64,000 bases of DNA from an uncultured Bartonella sp. (GTDB lineage Bacteria > Pseudomonadota > Alphaproteobacteria > Rhizobiales > Rhizobiaceae), in NCBI RefSeq assembly GCF_946479275.1, contig NZ_CAMLFE010000005.1, positions 124,001 through 188,000 of the forward strand, given 5' to 3'. The position numbers and the translations under genes are program-made. Shown piece by piece: positions 42,852 to 51,997 of the stretch. The first letter of the stretch is position 1. Every line of letters begins with the position of its first letter. The notes under the pieces were generated by a model. That model worked only from the letters and a program-made list of their open reading frames with translations. It was not told the origin of the DNA and made no database searches.

Positions 42852-44318
42852 ATGACATTTTTATCGATAGCCGAATATCGCCCCGACATTGCCGACATCA
42901 ATAGCGACTACAGCGATGATATATTGAACGTTTTGCCGGCAGACGGCAGTTATATTCCAATGCCCGGTTTCAAAGCGTTTTCCAAGCCGTTTCCGGAAAA
43001 ACCTTATGGAGCCTATGCTGCACGGTCACTTGACGGAACAACCTCGGTTTTTGCGGGAACTGCAAAAAAACTTTTTGTCCTCGACAATACCGATCTTTCC
43101 TGGCGCGACATCACTCAAACGGGAAAAATCTATTCCGCTTCCGATGAGGCACGCTGGTCTTTTGCTTCTTTCGGCAATTATATTATCGCCGTCAACAAAA
43201 ACGACCCGCCACAGGTTTTCGAGCTCAACCGTTCGGCAAAATTCCGCAATCTTGGCGGCAATCCCCCACGGGCGGGAGCTGTCAAAGTGTGGGGCGATTT
43301 TGTTTGCCTCATGCAATTGCCGGATAATCCCAACCGCGTTTACTGGTCGGGCCTTAATGATGCGGAATTCTGGACGGTGGGAGAAAAGTCTTGCGACTAT
43401 CAGGATTTTCCGGATGGCGGCAGTGTTCAAGGCTCGAGCGAAGCCACCAACCCGATTATTTTTCTACAATCGGCGATTTATCGCGGCACATTCATTCCCG
43501 GTTCCGACATTATATTTTCTTTCCAGAAAATTCATGACAAACGCGGTGCAAAATCATCCAATTCGATCAGCAGTCGCGGTGAGTTTTCCTTTTATGCCGA
43601 TGAAGGCGGATTTTTCCAGATTACAAGCGATGGCGCGGTGACACCTATCGGCTTTGAAAAAATCGACCGCTCGGTCTTTACCCGCATGAATGCCAATAAT
43701 CTTGCCGAAATGTTCTGCGCAATCGACCCTTTCTATAACCGCGTTTATTGGGCGATGGATTATAACGGTTCAGGCGTGATGAACGAATTGATGGTTTATG
43801 ACTGGGGCCTGCAAAAATGGACAGTTATCAACATTGCGGCAAGCAGCATCATGCCGATTTATACGAGCGGTTACACGCTGGACGGGCTTGATAATATTTC
43901 TACAATTCTGGAAAATCTGCCATTTTCGCTGGATAGCAAAATCTGGCAGGGTGGCGCGCCCATTCTTGGCGCTTTTTCCGTTGATTACCGTTTGGGCTCT
44001 TTTTCGGGAGAGGCGATGGAGGCAATTGTTTCCTCGCAGGAAATTGCAGCCCCCAATGGCGATATCAAGCGGCTGGAAAATGTCATTGCACAAATAGACA
44101 CGAATGAAGCCTTGCTTGCAATCGGTGCAAGAATGCGAAGAACTCCGCAAGAACCGGTAAAATGGTCAGGTGAAAAAAGCCCCTCTTATAATACCGGCCG
44201 TTACCATGGCCGCTCGCGGGCGCGTTTTCACAAATTTCGCCTGCGTGTTCCGGCGGGTGAAAAATGGTCGCATATCGCCGGCTTCAATGTTGATTTTACA
44301 AGAGCCGGAAAAAGATGA
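42852..44318 (+). CDS. Short-tail hub / packaged-DNA stabilisation protein (P22 gp10-like)
   Basis: The 488-residue beta-rich protein begins PDIADINSDYSDDILNVLP and has blade-like repeats (GTTSVFAGTAKKLFVLD, WGDFVCLMQLPDNPNRVYWS). The sequence resembles the P22 gp10-type tail nozzle or stabiliser group, which closes the portal after packaging. It starts with the ATG directly after the adaptor stop and overlaps the next gene by 4 bp (ATGA), so translation is coupled. Confidence 0.78.
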   Translation: MTFLSIAEYRPDIADINSDYSDDILNVLPADGSYIPMPGFKAFSKPFPEKPYGAYAARSLDGTTSVFAGTAKKLFVLDNTDLSWRDITQTGKIYSASDEARWSFASFGNYIIAVNKNDPPQVFELNRSAKFRNLGGNPPRAGAVKVWGDFVCLMQLPDNPNRVYWSGLNDAEFWTVGEKSCDYQDFPDGGSVQGSSEATNPIIFLQSAIYRGTFIPGSDIIFSFQKIHDKRGAKSSNSISSRGEFSFYADEGGFFQITSDGAVTPIGFEKIDRSVFTRMNANNLAEMFCAIDPFYNRVYWAMDYNGSGVMNELMVYDWGLQKWTVINIAASSIMPIYTSGYTLDGLDNISTILENLPFSLDSKIWQGGAPILGAFSVDYRLGSFSGEAMEAIVSSQEIAAPNGDIKRLENVIAQIDTNEALLAIGARMRRTPQEPVKWSGEKSPSYNTGRYHGRSRARFHKFRLRVPAGEKWSHIAGFNVDFTRAGKR

Positions 44319-44758
44319 GCTATCAAATCTATCTCACCGAAAAATGGCCTTATGAGCGGATGAAACGCTATAGCGGCGATCTTACTGAAGCGATGAAAAA
44401 AATCGCCCGTCGTTTTCCCGACGACATATCATTTCAAACAATGGCAGAAGAAATTGCAAATGGCGAGCGGCAATTGTGGATCATTGTTGACGAGAAAGAA
44501 AACTTTGTCGCCTTCGTCACCTCGCATATCGAAATTCTGGCGAGCGGGAAAAAACGTGTCGAACTCCTCGAACTAGCCGGTCACGGCGGCGAGAAAATAG
44601 CCGATATGATCGAACCGATAGAAGAATGGGCAAAAACCATCGGCGCATCCGAAATTTGCCCGATCGGTCGCATCGGCTGGTCAAAAATCATGCGCACACA
44701 TGGCTATCGGCCAAGCGTGGTCAAATATCGAAAGGAATTGAACAATGGGCGGAAGTAG
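44315..44758 (+). CDS. GNAT-like phage protein, putative internal virion component
   Basis: The 147-residue protein has a partial acetyltransferase-like pattern: LWIIVDEKENFVAFVTSHIE in strands, then KRVELLELAGHGGEKI and a late GWSKIMRTHGYRPS. Comparable small GNAT-like genes occur in the tail region of T7-like and other podoviruses and are annotated as acetyltransferase or internal virion protein. The acetyl-CoA P-loop is not convincing, so enzymatic activity is doubtful. It overlaps both neighbours. Confidence 0.65.
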   Translation: MSYQIYLTEKWPYERMKRYSGDLTEAMKKIARRFPDDISFQTMAEEIANGERQLWIIVDEKENFVAFVTSHIEILASGKKRVELLELAGHGGEKIADMIEPIEEWAKTIGASEICPIGRIGWSKIMRTHGYRPSVVKYRKELNNGRK

Positions 44759-45794
44759 CGGAAAAGGCGGAAAAACAAAGCAAACGAAGACCGAGACATC
44801 AGCCCCGCCGGAATGGGCAGCACCACTCTTCAAGCGCTCGGCCGAGGATGCCATGGACCTTTATAATTCCGGTCAGGGTGGCAATGTTTATCAAGGCTCG
44901 CGGGTGGCCGATTTAAGCGACACAACAAAAAATGCCATTAGCGGGCTTGGAAACGCCACCGCCAATTATGGCAACAGCTATTTGCAAGGCCTTGCAGGCG
45001 GCAAAAATGCGAGTGGCCAGAACCTTGCCGATATGGCTTCAGGAAAAATGGTGGGGGCAAACACAGCCTATAATCAGGCTTTACAAAACACACTTGATAA
45101 CACTGCCAATACCATCAACAGTCAAATGAGCGGTGCTGGTCGTTATGGTTCGGGCGCCCATAGCGGTGTTTTGTCTCGACAATTGGGACAGGCTGCAACA
45201 ATGGCCCTTTCCAACCAGTATAATCAGGATGTTGGAAATATGCTCAATGCCAATGAACTTATCGACAGGGCAAACAATAACCAGCTTTCGGCCGCAAGCA
45301 ATTATTTTCAAGGGCAAGGAAATAATTTTCTTAATGCTTTGAAAGGCGGCACAATCCTTGACCAGAACAACCAGCAAAAACTTGATGCAGCACGTGACCA
45401 ATGGAATGAAGAAGATAATCGCGGCTGGAACCGTCTTGCCATGCTTTTAAGTGCGGCTCAAGGTGCGGCCGGAAATTACGGAACGTCAAGCGGAACGCAA
45501 ACAACAAAACAACAGAATGGTGCGCTCACCACAATAGGAAACGGTTTGGGTGCGCTCACATCGCTTTTTGGTCTCTCGGACCAACGCACAAAAGAAAATA
45601 TCCGCTATGCGGGTAAACGCAACGGCTACAATGTCTATGATTTTAACTATATCGGAAGGGCTGAACGCTATCGCGGTGTTATCGCGCAAGAAATCCTTAA
45701 AACCGACCCCGATAAAGTTGTGATCCACCCCGAAAGCGGGTTGTTAATGGTCAATTACAACAAGCTCGGATTTGATATGGAAAGGCTTCTTTGA
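44745..45794 (+). CDS. Virion protein with C-terminal S74 auto-chaperone domain
   Basis: The protein is 349 residues. An N-terminal GGSSGKGGKTKQTKTE stretch and a long Asn/Gln/Ala/Gly-rich helical middle resemble ejection or tail proteins. The C-terminal 75 residues are a Peptidase_S74 intramolecular chaperone: SDQRTKENI supplies the Ser-Lys dyad (Ser278, Lys283, spacing as in K1F endosialidase), followed by YRGVIAQEIL and an MVNYNKLG end. In the family this domain trimerises the protein and then cuts itself off. The attachment to an Asn/Gln-rich, non-fibre-looking body is notable. Confidence 0.78.
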   Translation: MGGSSGKGGKTKQTKTETSAPPEWAAPLFKRSAEDAMDLYNSGQGGNVYQGSRVADLSDTTKNAISGLGNATANYGNSYLQGLAGGKNASGQNLADMASGKMVGANTAYNQALQNTLDNTANTINSQMSGAGRYGSGAHSGVLSRQLGQAATMALSNQYNQDVGNMLNANELIDRANNNQLSAASNYFQGQGNNFLNALKGGTILDQNNQQKLDAARDQWNEEDNRGWNRLAMLLSAAQGAAGNYGTSSGTQTTKQQNGALTTIGNGLGALTSLFGLSDQRTKENIRYAGKRNGYNVYDFNYIGRAERYRGVIAQEILKTDPDKVVIHPESGLLMVNYNKLGFDMERLL

Positions 45795-45980
45795 AGGCAA
45801 GCCATTAAGCTGTTTTAAAACGCCTTTCAGTGACATGGGAGACAAGAGGCTTGTCTACACCCGCCGCTTGAGCATGAGCCCCATAAATTTAACGACAAAT
45901 CAATCAAAAGACATTGCGTGACCATTCCGGATCCCACCGGAAGCGCGAATAAAAAATTCCACCCGAATGGAGGCTACCTC

Positions 45981-46376
45981 ATGAATTCACATTCTTTTTT
46001 TAATTTTTGGAAAAACCACCCGTCCACTAACAATGCGCCGGTGCTGGGCTCGATTGGCCCTGCCGGATATGGTGGCCAAAACTTTAACACCGGCCTATCC
46101 GCCCCTTCTCTCATTACGAGTGATAACAATAGAGGAACCCCTTCCGCCCCCACCACCGCTTACGGATTACTGGAAGACGGGCAAACGCAAAAAGGCCTTG
46201 AAAAAGGCGCCGGCTCACTTGCCAATGCATTGATCGCCCTCGGCAATGTTGATGCACCGCAGACAAGCTCGATGCAACTAAAACCGGTGCGTGGCCCTTC
46301 AGCCGAACAATCGGAGGCGCTTTTGCGCCTTTTATCAAACATGCGCTCGAAAACCGATAATGGGGGAACGTTATGA
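45981..46376 (+). CDS. Small unrecognised tail-region phage protein
   Basis: The protein is 131 residues from the ATG at 45981, which has GGAGG eight bases upstream. It is Gly/Ser/Pro/Asn-rich with a short helical C-terminus (SAEQSEALLRLLSNM). No family is recognised. It overlaps the collar-fibre gene by 4 bp, so translation is coupled. It may be a minor virion or ejection protein. Confidence 0.68.
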   Translation: MNSHSFFNFWKNHPSTNNAPVLGSIGPAGYGGQNFNTGLSAPSLITSDNNRGTPSAPTTAYGLLEDGQTQKGLEKGAGSLANALIALGNVDAPQTSSMQLKPVRGPSAEQSEALLRLLSNMRSKTDNGGTL

Positions 46377-47314
46377 GTTCGATTTATGATTGGTCACTTT
46401 CGGCAGCAAGCAATGCCAATGCCGACAATATTATCAACTGGACAGAAGGGCAACCGCCAAGCACGGTCAACAATTCCGCCCGCTCGATGATGCAGCGTGT
46501 GCGCGAATATATGTGTGATATTGGCGGCGACGTGACTGTCGAAGGGTCCTCTTCTCGCATTGCCATTCAGTCAAAAACACCGATAACCGCTTATATCAAC
46601 GGCATAACATTGCGGTTTCGCGCTCTCGCTATGAATATCGAGCAACCGCTGATCAGCCTCAACAATATTGATTATAAACCGGTTTTCAAAGCAACTTATC
46701 AAGGGGTGAAACCTTTGGAAAGTGGGGACATTCAGGCCGGCGCTCTCTATGAAATTGTCTTTTGCAGTTTATTGAACAATGGAAGCGGCGGCTGGTTTTT
46801 GTCTTCACCGACACCTCAACAAGCAACGCCGGCCGGTGTTATTTCAATGTATGGTGCGCCAACTGCACCCGCCGGTTGGATACCCTGCGACGGACGCTTA
46901 TTATCAAGAACACAATATGGCGCGCTGTTTTCAGCCATTGGCGAATGGTGGGGAAGAGGCGACGGGCAAACAACCTTTGCCGTGCCGGATTTGCGCGGTG
47001 TTTTTCTGCGCGGCGCCGATGCCGGTAAGAATATCGACCCCAACCGTGCCTTTGCCTCTTTTCAGGATAGCCAGAACCGGTGGCACAGCCATTCCGGTTC
47101 GGTCGGTGAGGCTGGCGAACATAGCCACAGCTATACCACATGGCAGCGCAACAAAGGCGGAGCGGACGGCCAAAATGGCTGGGATTGGTATTCACAGATT
47201 ACCGAAAACACTGCGATAGCCGGAAGACACAGCCATAGTCTCACCATCAATGCTGACGGCGGCAATGAAGCGCGCCCGGTCAATATTGCCATTCAATATA
47301 TTATCAAGGCTTGA
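46373..47314 (+). CDS. Tail fibre with phage collar domain
   Basis: The 313-residue protein has an N-terminal virion-attachment-like region (IYDWSLSAASNANADN, INWTEGQPPSTVNNSARSMM). A C-terminal tail-collar domain follows (GVISMYGAPTAPAGWIPCDG, FAVPDLRGVFLRGADAG, and His-rich HSHSG/HSHS motifs as in iron-binding fibre tips). It recognises the host surface or stabilises the fibre tip. It starts on an ATG overlapping the previous stop, with GGGGGAA upstream. Confidence 0.87.
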   Translation: MSSIYDWSLSAASNANADNIINWTEGQPPSTVNNSARSMMQRVREYMCDIGGDVTVEGSSSRIAIQSKTPITAYINGITLRFRALAMNIEQPLISLNNIDYKPVFKATYQGVKPLESGDIQAGALYEIVFCSLLNNGSGGWFLSSPTPQQATPAGVISMYGAPTAPAGWIPCDGRLLSRTQYGALFSAIGEWWGRGDGQTTFAVPDLRGVFLRGADAGKNIDPNRAFASFQDSQNRWHSHSGSVGEAGEHSHSYTTWQRNKGGADGQNGWDWYSQITENTAIAGRHSHSLTINADGGNEARPVNIAIQYIIKA

Positions 47315-47317
47315 ACA

Positions 47318-47485
47318 ATGGATGAACACCCTTTTGCAATATCTGGCATAAAAGAGCCGGAGAAAATCCGCATATTGATTTATGCAAATAATCAAATGGC
47401 GCATGTTGCCCTTTCCGCACTTCTTACGCCGTTACAAAACAAGATTACCGAACTTGACAACCGTTTGAAGAAACTGGGGGTTTAA
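47318..47485 (+). CDS. 55-residue phage protein between fibre genes
   Basis: A short frame runs from ATG 47318 to TAA 47483-47485, with the next ATG directly after. The sequence has a short acidic head and then an amphipathic helix (MAHVALSALLTPLQNKITEL). It fits tightly between two fibre genes with no gap, which supports it despite the size. It may be a fibre chaperone or connector; no family is recognised. Confidence 0.6.
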   Translation: MDEHPFAISGIKEPEKIRILIYANNQMAHVALSALLTPLQNKITELDNRLKKLGV

Positions 47486-48325
47486 ATGGCTGTACCCTAT
47501 CATACACACACTTTCGAAATTCCGATTGCAACGCCGCAGGATATGGCCGCACGCGCTTCCAGTGACAAAGCCGTAACACCTTCGGTTCTGGGCACGGCTG
47601 CAACAGCCGATAGAAGCGAATTTGCAACGGCCGAACAGGGCAAAAGAGCCGATAGTGCCGTTCAACCGGAAACGCTCGGCACTTTGGCGAGAAAAAACAA
47701 AGTCGTTTTAACTGAAATTGAAACAAATGGTTTGCCTTCAAACACCACTTTTCTATCCGGCAATGGTTGGCAGAGCCTTACCGGTGATGGCGATATGACA
47801 ATCGCAGTCTATGACCCGTCGGGCAAGCGAACCGACGCTTTCGATATGGGGGCTATGAAAGAAACATCGAATGCCAAAATCATGACCGCCGACGAACGCC
47901 GCAAACTTGCAAATATCAACGCATTAGCCGCATCGCTATGGAATGCCGGTGCGGATGGAACAGAAGCACTCGTTTCCCCCGTTAAATTACGAGATGCCAT
48001 TAATGCCCGTTTTGGCGGCAATCCTGCAAGCGGTTGGACGCGAATGCCTAACGGAATGCTAATTCAATGGGGGAATGCGGCGGTTGCATCGGGAAACGGA
48101 TATTGGCAGATTTTTTTCCCGACTGCATTTACAAAAAAAGGCATTTTCCTGCCCACAATAGCGACGGAGTGGACGGGCGAATGGTTTGCTCCGATCGTAT
48201 TTACAGCCGCGAGTGATAATACAAATCTCAATATGAGAGGTCTTCACCTACGACAAACAACAGGAACAAATAGCGTTTCTTATCTAAATTCTTGCAACGT
48301 GCAATGGTTGGCGATTGGTTACTGA
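47486..48325 (+). CDS. Tail fibre protein with gp53-like C-terminal domain
   Basis: The 279-residue protein begins AVPYHTHTFEIPIATPQDMAARASS, a pattern seen in rhizobial phage fibres, followed by fibre-like repeats. Its C-terminal domain (MPNGMLIQWGNAAVAS, IFFPTAFTKKGIF) is the gp53-like fibre tip. It probably binds host polysaccharide. It is directly followed by a tail-fibre-assembly-like gene, the usual order. Confidence 0.83.
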   Translation: MAVPYHTHTFEIPIATPQDMAARASSDKAVTPSVLGTAATADRSEFATAEQGKRADSAVQPETLGTLARKNKVVLTEIETNGLPSNTTFLSGNGWQSLTGDGDMTIAVYDPSGKRTDAFDMGAMKETSNAKIMTADERRKLANINALAASLWNAGADGTEALVSPVKLRDAINARFGGNPASGWTRMPNGMLIQWGNAAVASGNGYWQIFFPTAFTKKGIFLPTIATEWTGEWFAPIVFTAASDNTNLNMRGLHLRQTTGTNSVSYLNSCNVQWLAIGY

Positions 48326-48326
48326 T

Positions 48327-48791
48327 ATGAAAAAAGCAAAATTCGATGAAAATGGCTCCCCTGCGGCATTTTACGACACGAACGCATACGATGACCCATC
48401 AGCTGTTATTCCGCCGGATGCCGTCGAAATCACAGATGAGCAATGGATGGCCTGCCTCACCAACCCACGCGGTTGGAAATGGGAAAATGGCGGATTGGTA
48501 AAGTACACGCCACCACCCCCTGCCCCCGTATTTCCTCAGCTATCAGCGAGGCAATTCTGGCAGGCGGCTTTTGCTATCGGTATTAGAGAAGAAGACCTGA
48601 TTGCAGACATCGCAAATAAGGACAACCCTTTTTACATTGCAGATGATAAAGACCGCGAAAGCGCACTCATTGATATTTCCAAGGCAACAAGCTTTACCCG
48701 CAATTACTGGCTTTTGAAAAAAATGGCCGAAGTCAACAAAATTCCCGACGAGCAGCTCGATACTTTATGGGCATGGGCGGCAACTATCTAA
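48327..48791 (+). CDS. Tail fibre assembly-like protein
   Basis: The protein is 154 residues from the ATG at 48327. The front half (FDENGSPAAFYDTNAYDDPS, AVEITDEQWMACL) matches the common fibre-assembly or fibre-tip companion pattern. The rear half (QLSARQFWQAAFAIGIREEDL, YWLLKKMAEVNKIPDEQLDTL) is helical. It begins 1 bp after the fibre stop and ends the morphogenesis operon just before a strong terminator. Confidence 0.75.
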   Translation: MKKAKFDENGSPAAFYDTNAYDDPSAVIPPDAVEITDEQWMACLTNPRGWKWENGGLVKYTPPPPAPVFPQLSARQFWQAAFAIGIREEDLIADIANKDNPFYIADDKDRESALIDISKATSFTRNYWLLKKMAEVNKIPDEQLDTLWAWAATI

Positions 48792-48818
48792 TAGGCGCGT
48801 CCACCATAAAGGACAATC

Positions 48819-48846
48819 AGCCCCGCTTTTGCGGGGCTTTTTATTA
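48819..48846 (+). terminator. Strong rho-independent terminator of the late structural operon
   Basis: AGCCCCGC (48819-48826), a TTTT loop and GCGGGGCT (48831-48838) are followed by a T-rich tract. It is near-identical to the terminator at 57519-57545 before the lysis genes; the two bracket the accessory block. Confidence 0.92.
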
Positions 48847-48859
48847 CCTTGGAAAAGGA

Positions 48860-49165
48860 TTATGGTTGTTTATACTTTTCAAGAGTTTCTTTAGCTTTGT
48901 TTATGTCATCCTTGGTAAAAAGCGGATGCCATTTTTTATTGTTTACAACAAGAGATTCAACCGTCAAATCAAGCCGTTGGTTCTCCCATAGTTTGGTAAA
49001 ACCGGTAGTAGTAGACTTGGAGTGTATCAGCATTTTCGCTGCGTAAACGCCACGATGCCGCCAAACCTCCTGTTTGAATCTGGTAAGTCTTATTCCGAGT
49101 TCATCGCGAGCTTTATCATAAATAGCCAACATTTCTTTATGAAATTCATCTGCCAAGCTTGTCAT
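48860..49165 (-). CDS. Small accessory protein of a widespread uncharacterised family
   Basis: The 101-residue protein starts at ATG 49165 with an excellent GGGAGGAG site. Helix-rich features include DEFHKEMLAIYDKARDELGI, FTKLWENQRLDLTVESLV and WHPLFTKDDINKAKETLEKY. Short proteins of this pattern are common singletons in proteobacterial genomes, often near prophages or defence genes, and have no established function. It runs against the late operon and follows the terminator at 14 bp, so it belongs to the accessory block. Confidence 0.8.
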   Translation of the reverse strand: MTSLADEFHKEMLAIYDKARDELGIRLTRFKQEVWRHRGVYAAKMLIHSKSTTTGFTKLWENQRLDLTVESLVVNNKKWHPLFTKDDINKAKETLEKYKQP

Positions 49166-49947
49166 TTTATACTCCTCCCGCTTAAAACCGGACTGTCGTT
49201 CATAATATCATATGCTGCCACCATTTTTCAAAAGGCAAAATATAAAACCTTCAAATTTTCCCTCAATGAACAGTCTAAAAGCAAAGTGCCATAAAGTTTG
49301 CGTTAAATGTCAAATCCGTTGAGGTAAAAACAACCTCTATTGCTGATCTTTTGCTGTTCACCTATCAATTGGTACATTGCAAACTTCGCGACCTTCCCGA
49401 AGAAAAACGGTAAAAATCTATTTTGCTGCGGCTTTGTCGGAAAAGTTTTCTTCTATAACATTTCTTAAAACAGTCAGAGGCCTTAACTGGCTCACTGTTG
49501 ATCAACTTCCGTCATAAAACGCCCTTGTTATCTAAACGTCAACTGGAACTCGATTTTTTACATATATAAATTTTCTAGTATTTTTATATAAAATTAAAAA
49601 CATAACATTTTTTATATTGTAATATTTTTACTAATAAAATTATAATTACATATAACCATCGTATCAATGTTACATATTTTACTATCTTATTTATAATTGT
49701 CATTATATATATCATGATAAAAATACAAAAAATATGAAAGTAATATTTTTTAATTAAAAATTTTTTCACCTTTCCGAGTAATACACACGCTGCTAAAAGA
49801 ATTTTCTTTACATTCAAGCATTCTATTGACTCGATGAACTGCACCATATAGAGCTTCTGTCCCAAGCAGGTGCATACAAATCTATAGCACTGTTTTTAGT
49901 TTGGCACTAAATGACCGGCATTTCGATAATGTGAAGAGGGCTAAGCA
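49166..49947. other. Upstream region of glycosyltransferase module A
   Basis: The stretch is very AT-rich from 49550. It contains leader copy 1 (49623-49898). No ORF is supported; the 93-codon leftward frame across the leader is a product of AT-rich sequence. Confidence 0.5.
49623..49898 (+). repeat. Module leader repeat, copy 1 (276 bp)
   Basis: It is identical, base for base as read, to 51673-51948. A diverged third copy of its last part lies before module C (about 54690-54820). Each copy ends about 50 bp before a GTG start with the same AGGCTAAGCA-type ribosome region. Confidence 0.9.
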
Positions 49948-51459
49948 GTGGAAACCGGATTTTACAAGCATAATGAAGAGAAATTTAATTATAATGTAGA
50001 TTGTCTTATAAAAAAAACTTTATTATTTCTGAAACATAATTATTTATTTTTATGTATATTTTGTACGTTTTTATGGTTATTCTACGCGTTTTATCCGGGA
50101 ACTGTCGTTTATGACTCCTTCTACATGTATTTGGGAGCATTGGGGGGATATACAGGAAATTGGCATTCTGCGCTTATCACCAGAATGTGGCAGTTGATTT
50201 TATTCTTCACCGACATAAAAGGCACATTTTTGCTCATTCCTTTGGCTGCAACCTGCGCAGGATTGTACATAATTGCTAAAAACATTTCTAAAGGAATTAT
50301 AACGGGCATTATCTGCGTATTGATATTGTTTATGCCGCCTGTTTTTGCAAATATAACAGTTGTTTTGAAGGATACTTATCTTGCTTCGTTCACCTTTTTA
50401 GTAGCAGCACTGATGATTAATCAGGCGATTTCCGATAAAAAACAAACATATTTATTTTATATATTTTCCGGGATTGCCTTGGTTTGTTGTTTTTATTTTC
50501 GGCCCAACGGATGTTTTATTGCGGTACCTTTGCTTGTAGCGATTTTTATGGCGTGGAAATCTCCAATTATATACCGCTACATTGCGTTTCTTGTGCTTGT
50601 TGTTTTTGTCTGTGCAACAGCCTCATTTGTCAATTTAAAACTATTAAAAGCCAGCGATGACTTCCCTGAAATTTCTTTGATGTGGTTTGATATTGCAGGT
50701 ACAGCAAAACATAGCGGCGTATCCACTCTTCCTGAAACACCTGGAACTCCTGATCAATTGGGCCTCATAAAACATTGCTATTCACCTGACCAATGGGATA
50801 CGATAGCCACTTGGCGTGGAACCGATAATTGTAATGCTATTGCTAAATACTTTTACGATCAAAGAGATAAAGGCCCTGAGCAGCTTAAAAAAGTTAAAGA
50901 TGAACTCCGTAAAGCGTGGATTGATGCTATCACGCAACATCCATTAGCCTATTTAAAACATCGTTTGTCTCATTTTAACCGTTTTATAGATTATCAAGGA
51001 CACCGTCCTGCATTCCAACCTCTCCATGTCCGGGTTGTTGGATTTGTCTACATGTTCGATAAGGATCACTACCAAGATATAACCTATGAAATTGATCCGC
51101 CGCGATTATGGAAAACGTTTATTGATATGGATTTGGGTAACCAATTATGGTTCCACCCATATGTCAGTTTGCTTATTCTGTTATTTTTCTATCTTTCGAC
51201 CCTTGCCACAAACGACCGCTTTAACCGGACATTGAACGTTGTTGCTTTTTCCGGCATGATCTACCTTATCGGCTTTTTGTTCGTCGGAGTTTCTGCCGAC
51301 TTCCGATATTCCTATCCGAGTTTGTTATTGAGTATTTTGTGCATCTTAGCTGCGTTCGGCTATTACAGCCAAAAGCGGAAAGTGTTCGGAAACAGAAAAA
51401 TGCGGATCGTGGGAGCCTCGATCACAATTCCTTTATTTTTAGTCGGCATTATTCTGTAG
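49948..51459 (+). CDS. GT-C-like membrane glycosyltransferase, module A (GtrC-like role)
   Basis: The 503-residue polytopic protein has about ten membrane segments. A periplasmic loop after the first membrane segment has FYPGTVVYDSFYMYLG and NWHSALI; the acidic YDS motif is placed like the catalytic Asp of GT-C enzymes. A soluble loop includes GVSTLPETPGTPDQ and HPLAYLKHRLSHFNRF. The GTG start has AAGAGGG upstream. It is paralogous to the proteins at 51998 and 54821. By analogy with GtrC it would transfer a sugar from an undecaprenyl carrier to lipopolysaccharide in the periplasm. Unlike modules B and C it has no GtrB-like gene after it. Confidence 0.8.
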   Translation: METGFYKHNEEKFNYNVDCLIKKTLLFLKHNYLFLCIFCTFLWLFYAFYPGTVVYDSFYMYLGALGGYTGNWHSALITRMWQLILFFTDIKGTFLLIPLAATCAGLYIIAKNISKGIITGIICVLILFMPPVFANITVVLKDTYLASFTFLVAALMINQAISDKKQTYLFYIFSGIALVCCFYFRPNGCFIAVPLLVAIFMAWKSPIIYRYIAFLVLVVFVCATASFVNLKLLKASDDFPEISLMWFDIAGTAKHSGVSTLPETPGTPDQLGLIKHCYSPDQWDTIATWRGTDNCNAIAKYFYDQRDKGPEQLKKVKDELRKAWIDAITQHPLAYLKHRLSHFNRFIDYQGHRPAFQPLHVRVVGFVYMFDKDHYQDITYEIDPPRLWKTFIDMDLGNQLWFHPYVSLLILLFFYLSTLATNDRFNRTLNVVAFSGMIYLIGFLFVGVSADFRYSYPSLLLSILCILAAFGYYSQKRKVFGNRKMRIVGASITIPLFLVGIIL

Positions 51460-51997
51460 CCTCTTAAAACCACAGAAAAAAGCGGGATTTAGAAAGCTGA
51501 ACGGCGAAAAAAACTGAAGATTAAACTGATCCGTCGGCAAGTCGCTGCCGGATAATCGGCTATGACAGGCAGCCATCGGGTCTTTGCGGCCACGATTCAT
51601 TTTACAATTATCAACGCTGCAAAATTGCACCAACTTGCATAATCTACGTCTTTCATAAGTTTGTTATTGAATTATTTTTACTAATAAAATTATAATTACA
51701 TATAACCATCGTATCAATGTTACATATTTTACTATCTTATTTATAATTGTCATTATATATATCATGATAAAAATACAAAAAATATGAAAGTAATATTTTT
51801 TAATTAAAAATTTTTTCACCTTTCCGAGTAATACACACGCTGCTAAAAGAATTTTCTTTACATTCAAGCATTCTATTGACTCGATGAACTGCACCATATA
51901 GAGCTTCTGTCCCAAGCAGGTGCATACAAATCTATAGCACTGTTTTTAAATTGGCGCTAAATGACCGGTATTTTGATAATGTGAGGAAGGCTAAGCA
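51460..51997. other. Region between modules A and B
   Basis: The first 200 bp (51460-51660) have no supported gene and no trace of a gtrB-like sequence that I can see. Leader copy 2 follows. Confidence 0.45.
51673..51948 (+). repeat. Module leader repeat, copy 2 (276 bp)
   Basis: It is identical to 49623-49898 at an offset of 2050 bp, although the downstream coding regions are well diverged. It ends about 50 bp before the GTG of module B. Confidence 0.9.

Noticed and set aside
49584-49865. Duplicated leftward small ORF (also at 51664-51915) over the leader repeats
   Set aside because: The two frames are identical because the leader DNA is duplicated; the translation is Ile/Lys/Phe-rich AT noise and there is no ribosome site.
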